Shown: piece by piece, positions 22,632-33,269 of the stretch | Layout: each line of letters begins with the position of its first letter | Position numbering within the stretch: the first letter of the stretch is position 1 | Assembly: GCF_003672135.1 (NCBI RefSeq) | Contig: NC_039513.1 | Coordinates: forward strand, 4,960,833-5,024,832 | Reading direction: 5' to 3' | Length of the DNA: 64,000 nucleotides | Origin: Ooceraea biroi | Lineage: Eukaryota; Arthropoda; Insecta; Hymenoptera; Formicidae | Program-made: the position numbers and the translations under genes | Notes under the pieces: generated by a model | Told to the model about the DNA's origin: nothing | The model's database searches: none | What the model saw: the letters and a program-made list of their open reading frames with translations, nothing else

Positions 22632-25575
22632 GACAAATACGAGATATAAAGCGCTGAATAATACGAAAATACCGATATTAGGAGTAACAAGGTCGTCGGT
22701 TATATTGGAACAATTGCCTGATACTTGTTTTGAAATTGAATTACATGTATTGACAGAAGATTCGACGGGAATTGATCTGATATTGGGTCGTGACTTCATA
22801 GATAAGCAAAAACTGACCGTGATCTATTCTTCTTCTGAAAATAACAGCGAAGAAACTGTTGTCCTGTTCGAAAGTTTACCTCAGCAGGTGTTATGTGGTA
22901 CTCTTACATCAATAGAGAATATCGCGGAAGAAATAAAAATTGATTTTGGAATCGAAGAGAAACTTGCGTTAAAGAATTTGCTTATTGAAGTAGAAAACAC
23001 GGTTGTTCCAATATCTGATGATAATTATTATGTGACTGTTAAACTCAAAGATTTTTCCACGTATGCGTATACTCCGCGGCGATTTGCATGGGCTGAACGA
23101 AAGGAAATGCAGAAAATAATAGACGATTTGTTAGCGCGGAAAATAATACAAGAGAGCACGTCATCTTATTGCGCGAGAGTGGTGCCCGTGCGTAAGAAAA
23201 ACGGAACTATGCGACTTTGCGTTGATTTGCGTCCGCTAAATTCGAGAGTAGAAAAACAAAAGTATCCGTTTCCACTAATAGAAGACTGCTTAGCAAGTTT
23301 AGGTAACAAAAAGGTTTTTACCTTGATAGACATGAAAGATAGCTTTCACCAAATTAAAGTACACCCCGAGCATACGAAATATTTCGCTTTCGCTACACCC
23401 GACGGTCAGTACGAGTACACGCGATTGCCATTCGGCTACTGTGAATCACCGGCCGAATTTCAAAAGAAAGTCGTCAAAATATTGCGAGAACTAAGTAGAC
23501 AGGGCAAAGTGGGAGTATATATAGACGATATTTGTATCGCGTCTGAAACGGTGGAAGAGAACTTGAAAATTCTCAAAGAAGTTTTGACATTGTTACGGAG
23601 AAACAATCTCGAGTTAAATTATGAGAAATCTCTTTTCTTAAGAAAACGTATCGAGTATTTAGGATACATGATTTCGGGTGACGGCATTACATTGAGCGAA
23701 AGACATACAGAATCCGTGAGAAATTTCCCGCAGCCTAAAGACGTATCGGGTGTTCGGCGTTTTCTTGGATTGGCGAGTTATTTCAGAAAATTTATTTCAA
23801 ATTTTTCAAATAAAGCTAAACCGTTATATGATTTGCTGCAAAAATCAGTACCATTCGTTTTTGACGAAAAATGTATCCGAGCTGTTAAAACATTAAAACA
23901 AGAATTAACTGCCTATCCAGTCCTAGCTCTTTATAATCCGGTAGCGGATACTCAGCTACATACGGACGCGAGCGCGATAGGATTAGGGGCTATCCTCCTA
24001 CAAAAACAAGGTTCAGGAGCATGGGCTCCGGTAGCCTTTTATAGTCAGAGCACCAATAAAGCGGAGGCCAACTATCATAGCTACGAATTAGAAATGTTGA
24101 CGATAGTTAAAGCCATAGAAAGATTTCACATATATCTGTACGGCCTCGACTTTACTGTGGTGACCGACTGTAGTGCAATAGTGCATGCCATTAATAAAGC
24201 GAATTTGAATCCTAAAATTGCGAGATGGACACTACGATTGCAAAACTATCGATTTAAACTTGCTTATCGCGAGGGTAAACGCATGGCACACGTCGACGCA
24301 CTTAGCAGACAGATAGGTTTTATAGATGAGTTACCGTTAGAGCAGGAATTAGAATTTAGACAGCTGCGTGATCCGAGGTTAAAAAGTATCGCGGAAAGTC
24401 TCGAATTTGATAAAAATGACAAGTTCGCACTGATAGAAGGCTTAGTCTATCGGAAAGGAGAAGACCGGGCGCGATTTGTGATACCAGAGGACATGATAAA
24501 TATTATTCGAGTGTATCATGATGAGATGGCTCATTGCGGTGTAGAGAAGACGGTGCAAGGAATACAATTGAATTATTGGTTTCCGTCGATACGGAAAAAG
24601 GTCTATGATTATATTTCTAATTGTCTAACTTGTTTATCGACAAATGCTTCACCTCATTCTAAGGAAGGTGAGATGCAGTCCGATGAAGATGTTACAGTAC
24701 CTTTTCATACGTTGTTTTTGGATCATTTTGGGCCGTTTCAAGATACGAAAAACGGTTATAAATATATCCTGGTAATAGTAGACGCGTTCACAAGATTTAC
24801 ATGGCTTTGTGCCACTAAAACGACGGCTACGAGCGAAATAATTAAACATTTAAGATCACTTTTTGACATATTTGGAAATCCGAAGAAATTAGTAACGGAC
24901 CGAGGTACAGGGTTTACATCTAACGATTTCAGACAATTTGTACAATCGTTGCAGATAAAGCATCGACAAGTGGCAGTGGCGGCCCCATGGGCCAATGGAA
25001 GAGTAGAAAGGGTTAACAGATTTCTTAGATCTTCGTTGAAAAAATTAGTAAATGAACCGCATGAATGGAAGTCTCACCTTGGTACAGCTCAATATGTTAT
25101 CAATAATACGATGCATACGGCTATTAAAATGTCACCGGCGAAATTGTTTCTCGGTTACGAACAACGAAATCAGATTTACACACAGATTATAGAGACCGTG
25201 AATGCATTAGCGAATATTGTGTTCGATCCTTCAGCGAGAAATAAGAATCGCGATATCGCGATCGATGCGGCGACCTCGTTAGCAAGTTACAATAAGGTTC
25301 ACTACGATAGTTTACATAAAAAACCGTTAGTATATCAATCAGGAGACTATGTGATGATCCGCGACACGCGAGTGAATCCAACGGAAAATAGGAAACTCAA
25401 GCCTAATTATAGGGGACCGTACATGATATCAAAGGTGTTAAATAAGAATAGATATGTTGTGCAAGATGTGCCGGGATTTAATTTATCAACAAGACCTTAC
25501 AACAGTATTTTATCACCAGATCGTCTTAAACCTTGGGTGAAACCGATTGTGAAGGAAACCGAGCATGGTGAATAA
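22603..25575 (+). CDS. pol: protease C-terminal part, RT, RNase H, integrase
   Basis: 990 codons without a stop. Residues 1-75 hold the protease tail with the ILGRDF flap-side motif (60-65). Reverse transcriptase spans about 165-390, with catalytic Asp243 (LIDMKDSF) and Y306-I-D-D309. RNase H spans about 440-570, with Asp455, Glu495, Asp522 and Asp565. Integrase spans about 635-950, with zinc ligands His639, His644, Cys674 and Cys677, and DD35E residues Asp707, Asp766 and Glu802. The GPY motif is at 938-940. The enzyme copies element RNA to DNA and inserts it. The ATG at 22603 is only the first Met. The frame is actually open from 22567 and overlaps the gag-protease frame by about 65 bases. 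All catalytic residues are present. Confidence 0.93.
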   Translation: MGSSSNVLDKTNTRYKALNNTKIPILGVTRSSVILEQLPDTCFEIELHVLTEDSTGIDLILGRDFIDKQKLTVIYSSSENNSEETVVLFESLPQQVLCGTLTSIENIAEEIKIDFGIEEKLALKNLLIEVENTVVPISDDNYYVTVKLKDFSTYAYTPRRFAWAERKEMQKIIDDLLARKIIQESTSSYCARVVPVRKKNGTMRLCVDLRPLNSRVEKQKYPFPLIEDCLASLGNKKVFTLIDMKDSFHQIKVHPEHTKYFAFATPDGQYEYTRLPFGYCESPAEFQKKVVKILRELSRQGKVGVYIDDICIASETVEENLKILKEVLTLLRRNNLELNYEKSLFLRKRIEYLGYMISGDGITLSERHTESVRNFPQPKDVSGVRRFLGLASYFRKFISNFSNKAKPLYDLLQKSVPFVFDEKCIRAVKTLKQELTAYPVLALYNPVADTQLHTDASAIGLGAILLQKQGSGAWAPVAFYSQSTNKAEANYHSYELEMLTIVKAIERFHIYLYGLDFTVVTDCSAIVHAINKANLNPKIARWTLRLQNYRFKLAYREGKRMAHVDALSRQIGFIDELPLEQELEFRQLRDPRLKSIAESLEFDKNDKFALIEGLVYRKGEDRARFVIPEDMINIIRVYHDEMAHCGVEKTVQGIQLNYWFPSIRKKVYDYISNCLTCLSTNASPHSKEGEMQSDEDVTVPFHTLFLDHFGPFQDTKNGYKYILVIVDAFTRFTWLCATKTTATSEIIKHLRSLFDIFGNPKKLVTDRGTGFTSNDFRQFVQSLQIKHRQVAVAAPWANGRVERVNRFLRSSLKKLVNEPHEWKSHLGTAQYVINNTMHTAIKMSPAKLFLGYEQRNQIYTQIIETVNALANIVFDPSARNKNRDIAIDAATSLASYNKVHYDSLHKKPLVYQSGDYVMIRDTRVNPTENRKLKPNYRGPYMISKVLNKNRYVVQDVPGFNLSTRPYNSILSPDRLKPWVKPIVKETEHGE

Positions 25576-25903
25576 TAAGTATACATATACACATAAGCGA
25601 TATTTATTTTTATTCTCAGATATTATTCAAAAAAAATCTACGAGGCTTACATTTAATGAGTTGATGGTCACGTTTGTGAAATGTTAAAAGATAATCATTT
25701 ACATAGCGTTAAGATTGAATTAATACTTTTAAGTTTATTATTAGATAGATTATACACATATATACATATGTCATTATAGGATTAAATGGGTTACACAGGT
25801 GGAGGGTTCAAATAACTAATTAAAATAGCGATTCGGCATGATAATTTACACGTATGTATACACTACCTCATTCGGGTCGAATGATATTGCAGAATGGCCG
25901 AGC
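25576..25903 (+). other. Element 3' untranslated segment
   Basis: AT-rich 328 bases between pol and the 3' LTR with no frame of interest. A polypurine tract is expected directly before the LTR but is not there. The nearest purine-rich word is GGTGGAGGG at about 25799-25807, some 100 bases upstream. The bases just before the LTR read AGAATGGCCGAGC. Confidence 0.6.
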
Positions 25904-26301
25904 TGTAAGAAATACGATTGTGAGTACGTCATGTTGACACACGCACACGACAATAGGCAGCACTTGCTGGATACCTTTGTCCAAGTAGCCGAAATACTTT
26001 ACGCGAGGGCGCGTTGTCAGCGAGCGCTTGAGACGAGCTAGTCGCGGAAGTCGGAGCGGGCAGTCTGAGATCGATAATCAAATGAATAGGTAGTGCGAGA
26101 ATCCATAACGAGCGAATCATCCTTTGTTTGTATCAAGTTCGGTATTAAATATCAGATACTGTTGGTGTTGCTAAATCACGAGTATTCTGACTATTCTCCA
26201 TTCAAGCTCCCGATTCAAATCTACTCCAATAAAAAGAGATAATTTATAAGCATAATAACGGCTTATAGAGATAAAAAAAAGAAAAAAAAAAGAATATTAC
26301 A
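25904..26301 (+). repeat. 3' LTR
   Basis: 398 bp, pairs with 20816-21215. It has five substitutions, and two A runs are each one base shorter. AATAAA lies at 26228-26233. Confidence 0.95.
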
Positions 26302-26305
26302 TTAT
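26302..26305. repeat. Target-site duplication (TTAT), right
   Basis: Identical to 20812-20815. Confidence 0.8.
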
Positions 26306-29300
26306 TAATATTATCATCACCTCATGTTACCATGCTGACGAAACATTATCGTTCCTAAATAATGCGACATGCTGGACCATAATGCTCGTATGTCGCCATG
26401 AATTATCCATGACATCTAGCATGATATGCCTGTTCCCGTTCGCTGTAAGCGGCTCGATCGTTTTATCATTCGACTAGGATTTATCTCGGACAGCGGAACA
26501 CGCCTCTAGCTTGCACCCGCGGGTGCCTGATAAGAATAATTTATTACGATAACGTTGCACCTTGGGCTGGCATGTGCGCGACTTGCTGCTCGTAATACGT
26601 CTTCTCGTTTATCCTCTAATCACTCGCGAAAGCCTGCATCATTATTATCCGAATAAGCGGGTGTCGTTCGCACGTGGGCGTCTAACGACGCCGTTATTCA
26701 ATAGATAGTTAATACGCGTAACCGAATAACGCTTAATCTCCACAGCACGCCGTTAATTATAGTGTTTATCGTAGAACTACTCTAAACGAACCTTGAGACA
26801 AACGATCTCTCGGCAAATATCAAGAGGACTGCAATCGGTCTCGCGCGAGTGATAATCGCATCGCAATCTCCGAATAAAATTACACGCTTTGGCGCCTGTA
26901 TCGATGAGGGAAAAAAAACAAGGAAAAAACTTAGAATGTCGCAAATTAATTCGCAGAGTTATTCATGCTACCTTGGATTACCAATTTTCACACTTCACGT
27001 TAGATCGTGTAATCGACGGTACACAGACACGGTATAATGTCGCGCCTGCCGGCCCGTTGATTCCATCGACATTACGAAACTGGATCCAAACCAGTCCCGA
27101 ATGAGCGCGTATGACGAAACAATGGCGATTTATGTATTATATTTGACGATATTCGATTATATACATGGTAAGCCAGGCGAAAGAAGCGCGAGTTCATCCT
27201 CGCGACAGGAGACACACCGATCGAACCACCGAGCTAAGGAACGATCTTTCTCATTCGACTGTCTCTTCCCTCCATCTTTATCCTTTTTCCTTTCTCTTTC
27301 TCTCAGCGGTGTCTGAACGTTTTTCGCTTTAAAAACAAAAAGATTACGTCGGACCGTTAATACGGTTACGCATTATCTAGATTGCTACCCGTCGGCTTCC
27401 GCCGGCCGAGAAACAGCATGAGTAATTAATCAAAGACAATCAAACTCTGGGAGCGTCGACTCAGACCGACTCCCAACGAGACGGCCCGCTATCCGTCATC
27501 TCTCCTCCGTTTAAAACCGGGAAAGAAACGGTGATGGGTTGCGAGTTGCATTTTGCCGTTGCACACCCGGATGTGAATTATACGAAAAGCATCGGCGGCG
27601 CAGCTGACTTTCTCCAGCGGGATCCAGGCACTTTTTAACAACTGGAATTAACGCCCACCTGTTAATTCGCGCGGGCACCGTCGCACGACATTGTGCAGTG
27701 CTTAATTCCAGACTCGTTCACCCGCAGATTGTCTAATTATTCACTGTCGCGGACGAATGAAGACCGCCGGCGTCGGCACGACATGACAATTTTGTTAACG
27801 CAATTAAAGTGTCGTAAAGCCCGGTTCACCGGCCGTAACCGTATAACGGGTTTTTTTTTATCTAACTTCAACAGTCCGCAACTGTGCATATCTTAATCAT
27901 TTTCTCGATTAACCGTTAAATCAATCAGGAGACAAAGACTGCGACGAGACAAGACCTAGATAACAACAGATCAGCAACGGGTTTTTATAATACAATAATG
28001 CTGAGAATAAGTTAAATTAAATATTAATATTTTCACCGTAATTTTGTACGAATTTCGATAGCTCGTAAGAAACTTATAAGAAGCAACAACCAGGAGGTAA
28101 CAGCAAGATAAGCGCATAATTCGCATCGACAAGTACCCCAACATTTTCGGGACTGACAGGTAACCATTAATTTTATTCGCTTGTCGAGATATCCTTAATC
28201 AGATCGATCAGTTGCGCTCGCAGCCGGAACTTTGTTACGTCAGGCTCGCGAAACGCGCTGTCGAACACGATCGAACCTGACACCGACGGCGGCGGTGGTC
28301 ATGCGACCGATTCGAGACTCGTGCGTATCCACGCACGATCGGAATTTTCCGATAGCCACGGCGAGTTATGAGCGTGGACGGCCGCTGAAAGTCGAGCAAG
28401 AGAGCCCGGGCAAGACGACGACGGGCGATCCTTAAAGTCCGTCCTGCGTCATATCGCCGCAGGAGACCGGATCACCGGCGGAGTTTACTAGAAAACAATA
28501 GAATGCCGAACCGTGAGGAACGTTGGCCGTCGACCGGTGGTTGCCTGCGGTTCACCATGTCGCAGAGTTTGCGAACATCACCCCAAGAAAAGCTCTTCTT
28601 CGCCCTATCGGGGAATGTCATGTGCGACGGAGGCACCGCTACATGTGCGAGAAGGCTCCTCGGTTTTACGCATGACATAAAGTGAATCCCGAACGATTGA
28701 AGGTTCTTAACCAGATCTAACGTGAGTCTCGTGCGAACTGTGACGTTCTCAAATCTTCCGGCTATATGCAATTTTTTGCTTGCATAAGAAAATGATAATG
28801 GAAATTTTTTTATATTGTAGTATATGTGAAATGTGTATTGTAAAATATATGTATATCAGATAGATTTAAAATATTTACGAGAGACGAAGATATAATCTTC
28901 GAAGATGATATGTACGATATTACATCACTAAAAGAGTTTCTGATTAATTTCGTGAATTATATCATCCATATATTCCTAAATCCGTTATGATCAGAACGTG
29001 ACGAGTATCTCATATTCTTTCTCGTCTAACAGCAATTCTCGCTCGTCGGGAGATCTATGGCTGAAAGAAAGTATGTCCGATCGAAAACACGCCGCATAGA
29101 TTTGCATGCTGTATCGCTTCGGAGTGCAGAATTGTACAATCTCGTTTCCTCCGTCCGTTATTAATGTTCGCGAGAGCTCGCCAGGACTCGGATATTCCGT
29201 ATACGAACGCTTTCGCGCCGGTTGTTACTTTTTAACAGGCCGCAATCGAGTTTGCGTAATTCGCAAACGCACTCGCGGTACTACGCGCTTCATGAAACGT

Positions 29301-29560
29301 TTGTCAGTTTATTTTCCTCGCGTGAACGCATGCATATACGCGTGCAACACCCATTAGGTGCGAAAGGATTAACGCGCGAGTGCGGCCGCTTTCCAGCGGC
29401 GTAAATCACGAAATCCGAGAAGGCGATTTCGCGGAGAAAAGACTCGCTCGTCAAGCTGGACCACGAGCGGATGAGCGATATATGCGCGAGGAATCAGATG
29501 CATAAGCGAGCGATAAAAATATTCCTATACAGTCAGGATCTCGATATTAGTCGACTATTT
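26306..29560. other. Unassigned spacer with one strong polypyrimidine-CAG site
   Basis: AT-rich with GC-richer parts around 27350-27650, 28200-28500 and 29100-29400. At 27258-27306 lies a nearly pure pyrimidine tract of about 46 bases ending in CAG. It would be an excellent acceptor, but the longest frame after it stops after 17 codons. No gene is supported. Confidence 0.4.
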
Positions 29561-29567
29561 CTAGTAG

Positions 29568-29984
29568 AAAATTATTTTCCATTCGAAATTCAATCAGAAA
29601 TTGACTTATAACGAATACTTCCTCCATTGCAACGAGACTATTTCGTACTTAGTTTTATTAATGACGTACCTTTCATCTGCGTTGCAAAACATTATTGTGA
29701 GAAGGTGCGTACTTTATCATTTTACACCGCCTAGTGTTAATATGAAAGGAGAAGACACTAGTACTAGTAAAAGTATTATATATATGAAGCGGAAGAATCT
29801 TATATTGAGTGAGGCTGATATCGAGATTCTACTGTACGTGCTACCGGCTGCGGGAGCACCGATCAACCACTACGAGTACGACGACGACGACGACGATGTA
29901 GACGTAGGCCCGCAGGCGAGGACTACGGGTTGCGACCCCAATCGTATTCGGATTCCACTTTGCGCAGGTGTGCGTGATCATTAA
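29568..29984 (+). CDS. Unidentified ORF with acidic run
   Basis: The frame is open for 139 codons in DNA of moderate GC, which is longer than expected by chance. The first ATG is at 29661 and would give 107 residues. An acceptor-like ...ATTCAATCAG ends at 29597, giving a phase-0 entry. Near the C-terminus is a run of six Asp encoded by a GAC repeat (about 29878-29896). The N-terminal part is hydrophobic (about residues 11-35 of the open frame). No domain is recognised. It could be a coding exon or a chance frame. Confidence 0.28.
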   Translation, partial: KIIFHSKFNQKLTYNEYFLHCNETISYLVLLMTYLSSALQNIIVRRCVLYHFTPPSVNMKGEDTSTSKSIIYMKRKNLILSEADIEILLYVLPAAGAPINHYEYDDDDDDVDVGPQARTTGCDPNRIRIPLCAGVRDH

Positions 29985-30495
29985 TCCAGAAATGGAAGTG
30001 AACGTCGAGAGTTCCCGAACGCGCTAGTCCGCGGCGCCGCGTTTCTTTCCCGTTCGCCATCGGTTTTCGCTGTCGACTGACTCCCTTTCTTTCTTCTTTT
30101 CTTTTTTACGCGATAAAAAAAGGCGTGGCGAACTGGCGTGCGCGCGTTACCTGCGTGAACGATTTCGCGGTTAAACTATTAAACCGCGCTCGGCACGTTG
30201 AGAAACGCGTGCGCTAAAGCGACTTTTTGTCCGCGGTACGCCTCTTTATCGAGGCGATTACGGCGTTTTAAGATTACTTCAGCGGGCTTCCTCTTTCCCC
30301 CTCCTCCCCGTGCTGCAACATTGCCCGCGGCGGCTTTCGCAGTCGCCAACGAGACCAGATCTCTCTCTTTTTTTCTTTCGCGTTGCTTCTTCAATTGAAG
30401 AATCGTCGGTGAACGCATCAATCTTGAAACTTCAAGACAGATCGAACATCTGTCTGCACATTTTTGATTATTATTTGATAGCGCGTAATTACAAC
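29985..30495. other. Unassigned GC-rich spacer
   Basis: CpG-rich to about 30350, then an AG-containing pyrimidine tract (30360-30400) resembling an acceptor, without a good frame after it. Confidence 0.4.
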
Positions 30496-30498
30496 TAA

Positions 30499-30713
30499 CA
30501 AGGAAAGGTTTTTAGGTGTTACACTCGGATTTCAAAAATTTTTTGCATGCAGATAGGGAGGTCCCCAAATAGAAGAAAAATTATAAAAGTAGCGGCCCAA
30601 ATGCATATTTGCGCGCTATGTGCGCAATTTTCGATGTTAGGTTAATTACTCAAAAATGCTATTTCCAATCGAATTCTTTACATTTTTTATTTCACCTAAT
30701 GCACAACGCTTTA
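30499..30713. repeat. Left TIR of the foldback element
   Basis: Complementary to 31101-31320 with scattered substitutions and a small indel near 30595. Confidence 0.85.
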
Positions 30714-30894
30714 AAAAGAAATCAAAACCAAAATTAAAACTGAAAGAATTAAAAACCTCCCTTGACCAGATCTTTTATGTCCTCGTTATGGATTCTGATC
30801 AAATCTATTTAAAGTCGCATACAATAAATCACGCAGAAAGAGCAAACTACGATTTGCGCAATGTACAATTATTCCAAATTGTGTGCATTGGCAT

Positions 30895-30960
30895 TGCAGT
30901 AAAAAATTAAAAAAGTTACGATGCAAATACCATTTTTGAGCAATGGGCCTTTTATACGCA
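30895..30960. repeat. Third, degenerate copy of the inner TIR
   Basis: On the - strand this segment aligns with the inner part of the left TIR. Shared words are CTCAAAAATG, an AATTTTTTA block and AATGCACA, with many changes between. It suggests an older internal duplication or nesting. Confidence 0.5.
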
Positions 30961-31007
30961 CTGTGCTCGCGCGGCACGAGATTACATTAGACGCTCGTAT
31001 TTTCTAA

Positions 31008-31092
31008 ACACACACACGCGCGCACACACACAAGTACACACATGCACACAGAAGCACATACGCGCACGCACACACATACACACACACACACA
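31008..31092. repeat. (CA)n microsatellite
   Basis: An imperfect CA/CG repeat of about 85 bases inside the foldback element. The Cys/Val-rich frame on the other strand is its translation. Confidence 0.85.
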
Positions 31093-31100
31093 AAATTATT

Positions 31101-31320
31101 TAAAGCAATATAAATGTGCATTAGGTGAAATAAAAAATGTAAAGAATTCGATTGGAAATAGCATTTTTGAGTAATTAACCTAACATCGAAAATTGCGCAC
31201 GTAGCGCGCAAATATGCATTTGGGCCACTACTTTTATTTTTTTCTTCTATTTGGGGATCTCCCTACCTGCATGCAAAAAATTTTTGAAATCCGAGTGTAA
31301 CACCTAAAAACCTTCCCTTG
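31101..31320. repeat. Right TIR of the foldback element
   Basis: Inverse of 30499-30713. Its inner edge abuts the CA microsatellite. Confidence 0.85.
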
Positions 31321-31323
31321 TAA

Positions 31324-33100
31324 GTACAAATTGAAGTAGTCGATTGCCTTTTCTATTTTCTGTATACAGTGTCCGATAGTTCTCGTATTTTCGCTCAATT
31401 TTTTCAAGTGTGAAATTCTTCCGTGACTTAATTTTTGATCAGTTTCTTATTAAGTAAGACTCAAATTAAGATTCTTTCATATTCAGCTTTATATTAAATC
31501 AATCGAACAGTAAACAAAAATGGAATCTTGCACAATTCTTGTAAAATGAACGTTCCATGTAAGAAACCGGGTGGATTTCAGACTTGTAAGTAACCGATAA
31601 AATTTTTCAAAGTAAATCTAGATTGTTATTTAGAGAAAGCCTCGTGTCTCGCGTACGCACATTAAGTTTCATCGTATCGGTGTTTAGTAGTACAGTGCAT
31701 CCAACGCCTGTTAAATGTAATCCAATACTAGAATGGCAAGGAAACTCGCGTCGTGACCAATCGTGAATACTCGCGCACGCGGGACAAATTCGTAATTTAT
31801 TCGTCGGCATTCGCCACCTCGTGCAGCAGTAATAGCGAGGGACTCGACGATTATCCGTAGGTCGCTCCTTAAACGCACGCACACTCGTGAGCACATATGT
31901 GCCGCCACATGTTGCGCGCACGGCTTTTCCATAGAACACTCGATCGGCGGTGGGCTCGTCCGCGCGCGGTATGCAGAAAAAATCCCATATAATTAACCCA
32001 TAAAGCAACGCAATCGCCGGGGATCTCTCTATGGTTTATCCATAAGCGAGCGTCGAGGCCACGCTTCGAGCGCGGCGCTTTTCTGCGCGTGTTGCACCTG
32101 CAACGCGTACGCTGCCGCGCCGCACCTGTACCCCGGTACCTGTGTAAAAGCGGAATTGCACGACTCGCTTTCGCCGATGACTTCGACGTGGAAGAAACGT
32201 GAATCTCATCTACGTCCAACCTGCTTTTCGTCGCGAATGTCTATTGCCTCGCGCACGCGGATTACGTCTGCAAATAATAAAACGGAAGGGAAGATGTGCG
32301 CGAAGAGTGTTGGAGCCGCGGAATAGTTTGAGACATCTTGAAATGCATTCGATGTAAACGAATTCGATTGAATAATTTACTGATTTAATTATCCTAACTA
32401 TTTTCATTAAGCACTAATCGCGTAAATACCACTTAAGATCGACAATCTTGAATGCATCGATCGAAACGAAAGCCGATGTACATACCGGACATAACTTTGC
32501 TCATGCAAACGATTCAATGCAGAATACTGTCTCGTGAATAGTCCGTGGAATTTTGATGTGTTTAAAATAAATCTTCACTTCAATCAATTGAGCAAACATT
32601 GGTAAACTGAATTTTCAGGATCAGTCAAATTGTTTGATCAGAAATGAAGAGTGATTGTAAATCGACATTTTGCATATTATTCGTTTTAGTTGCATGCATC
32701 AATACCGAATCTTCGTAACATTAATAAAATAAGAAATTAATTTTTCTAATAAAAGATTTCACAAGACTCGTAATATAATTAACAAAATTAAAATAACACG
32801 GAGAGAGGCACAAAATTTATTTATTAATAGTTTAACTAAAATATATCGGAGCTTCTCGATAAATATAGTACGACTCCTAATGCGTCCTGCGCGCATCTCG
32901 GAAAGAGCAATCATGATGCAGCCGTTGAACAGGAGCGCGGTTTGGATCGCCTAGCGAACGCTACTCCGTAAACAAGTGCAACGCGCCCCCGGGGGCGACA
33001 CCGCGATCGTATCACTGTCGCAAGATTCGATTTAAATTCCAGCCGTGCACGTACGTACACGGCCGCACATAAATTTCGCCGTGTGACGAAGCTTACTCAC
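31324..33100. other. Unassigned; probable intron downstream of the 33-kb exon
   Basis: GC-rich between about 31850 and 32180, otherwise AT-rich. If the - strand exon at 33101-33269 is real, this is the start of its following intron. No zinc-finger exon was found in it. Confidence 0.45.
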
Positions 33101-33269
33101 CGGTAGATACGCAAAGCGGCGGCGGCGGCGTGGGCGTCGTCGAAGGCGACGGTACTCTTCTTGCAGCAGCGGTAATTATCGCCGCCGGACTGTACCGTGG
33201 CACCTGCAACACCACGGGAGTTTTCACGGACAGGTCCACAGGTTCCAGCTGCACCGGCGGGCCCGCCGC
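33101..33269 (-). CDS. Internal exon of a Kruppel-like factor (KLF3/8/12 type) gene
   Basis: On the - strand CCCTTTGTTGCAG precedes base 33269 and GTGAGTAAGC follows base 33101. These are a textbook acceptor and donor bounding 169 bp with one open frame in phase 0 (56 codons plus one base). The peptide carries VQLEPVDLSVK. PVDLS (residues 10-14) is the short motif by which KLF3, KLF8 and KLF12 recruit the corepressor CtBP, and those proteins have the same QMEPVDL-type setting. The rest is Pro/Ser/Ala-rich, with a run of four Pro encoded by a GGC repeat, as expected of a repressor's unstructured N-terminal region. The DNA-binding zinc fingers should be encoded downstream (lower coordinates) and are not seen. 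PxDLS also occurs in other repressors, so the family call is probable rather than certain. Confidence 0.62.

Larger units (their letters stand above)
20816..26301 (+). mobile_element. Ty3/gypsy LTR retrotransposon, complete but gag-broken
   Basis: A 5486-bp element with TG...CA LTRs of 400 and 398 bp and 4-bp duplicated flanks (TTAT). Internal order is leader, gag with a zinc knuckle, protease, reverse transcriptase, RNase H, integrase with a GPY/F module, and a 3' untranslated part of about 330 bp. The RT to RNase H to IN order is that of Ty3/gypsy. The RNase H-integrase wording resembles the Mdg3/blastopia group, inferred by eye. There is no env. The LTRs differ at 5 bases in 398 plus two one-base length changes in A runs, so insertion is recent. 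Gag-protease carries two stops and a frame break, while pol is open throughout. This copy is not expected to make a normal Gag by itself. Confidence 0.95.
30499..31320. mobile_element. MITE-like foldback element with long TIRs
   Basis: An 822-bp block bounded by inverted repeats of about 215 bp (30499-30713 and 31101-31320), about 95% alike. The ends read CAAGGAAAGG on the left and CCTTCCCTTG on the right. TAA flanks both ends (30496-30498 and 31321-31323), which would fit a 3-bp TWA target duplication as in PIF/Harbinger, though a three-base match is weak evidence. The interior has no transposase. It holds a basic 84-codon frame, a degenerate partial copy of the inner TIR and a CA microsatellite. 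Confidence 0.8.

Noticed and set aside
21299..22799. - strand frames inside gag
   Set aside because: They are antisense shadows of the retrotransposon genes.
30987..31211. Frame rich in CVCVCV
   Set aside because: It is a translation of the CA microsatellite inside the foldback element.
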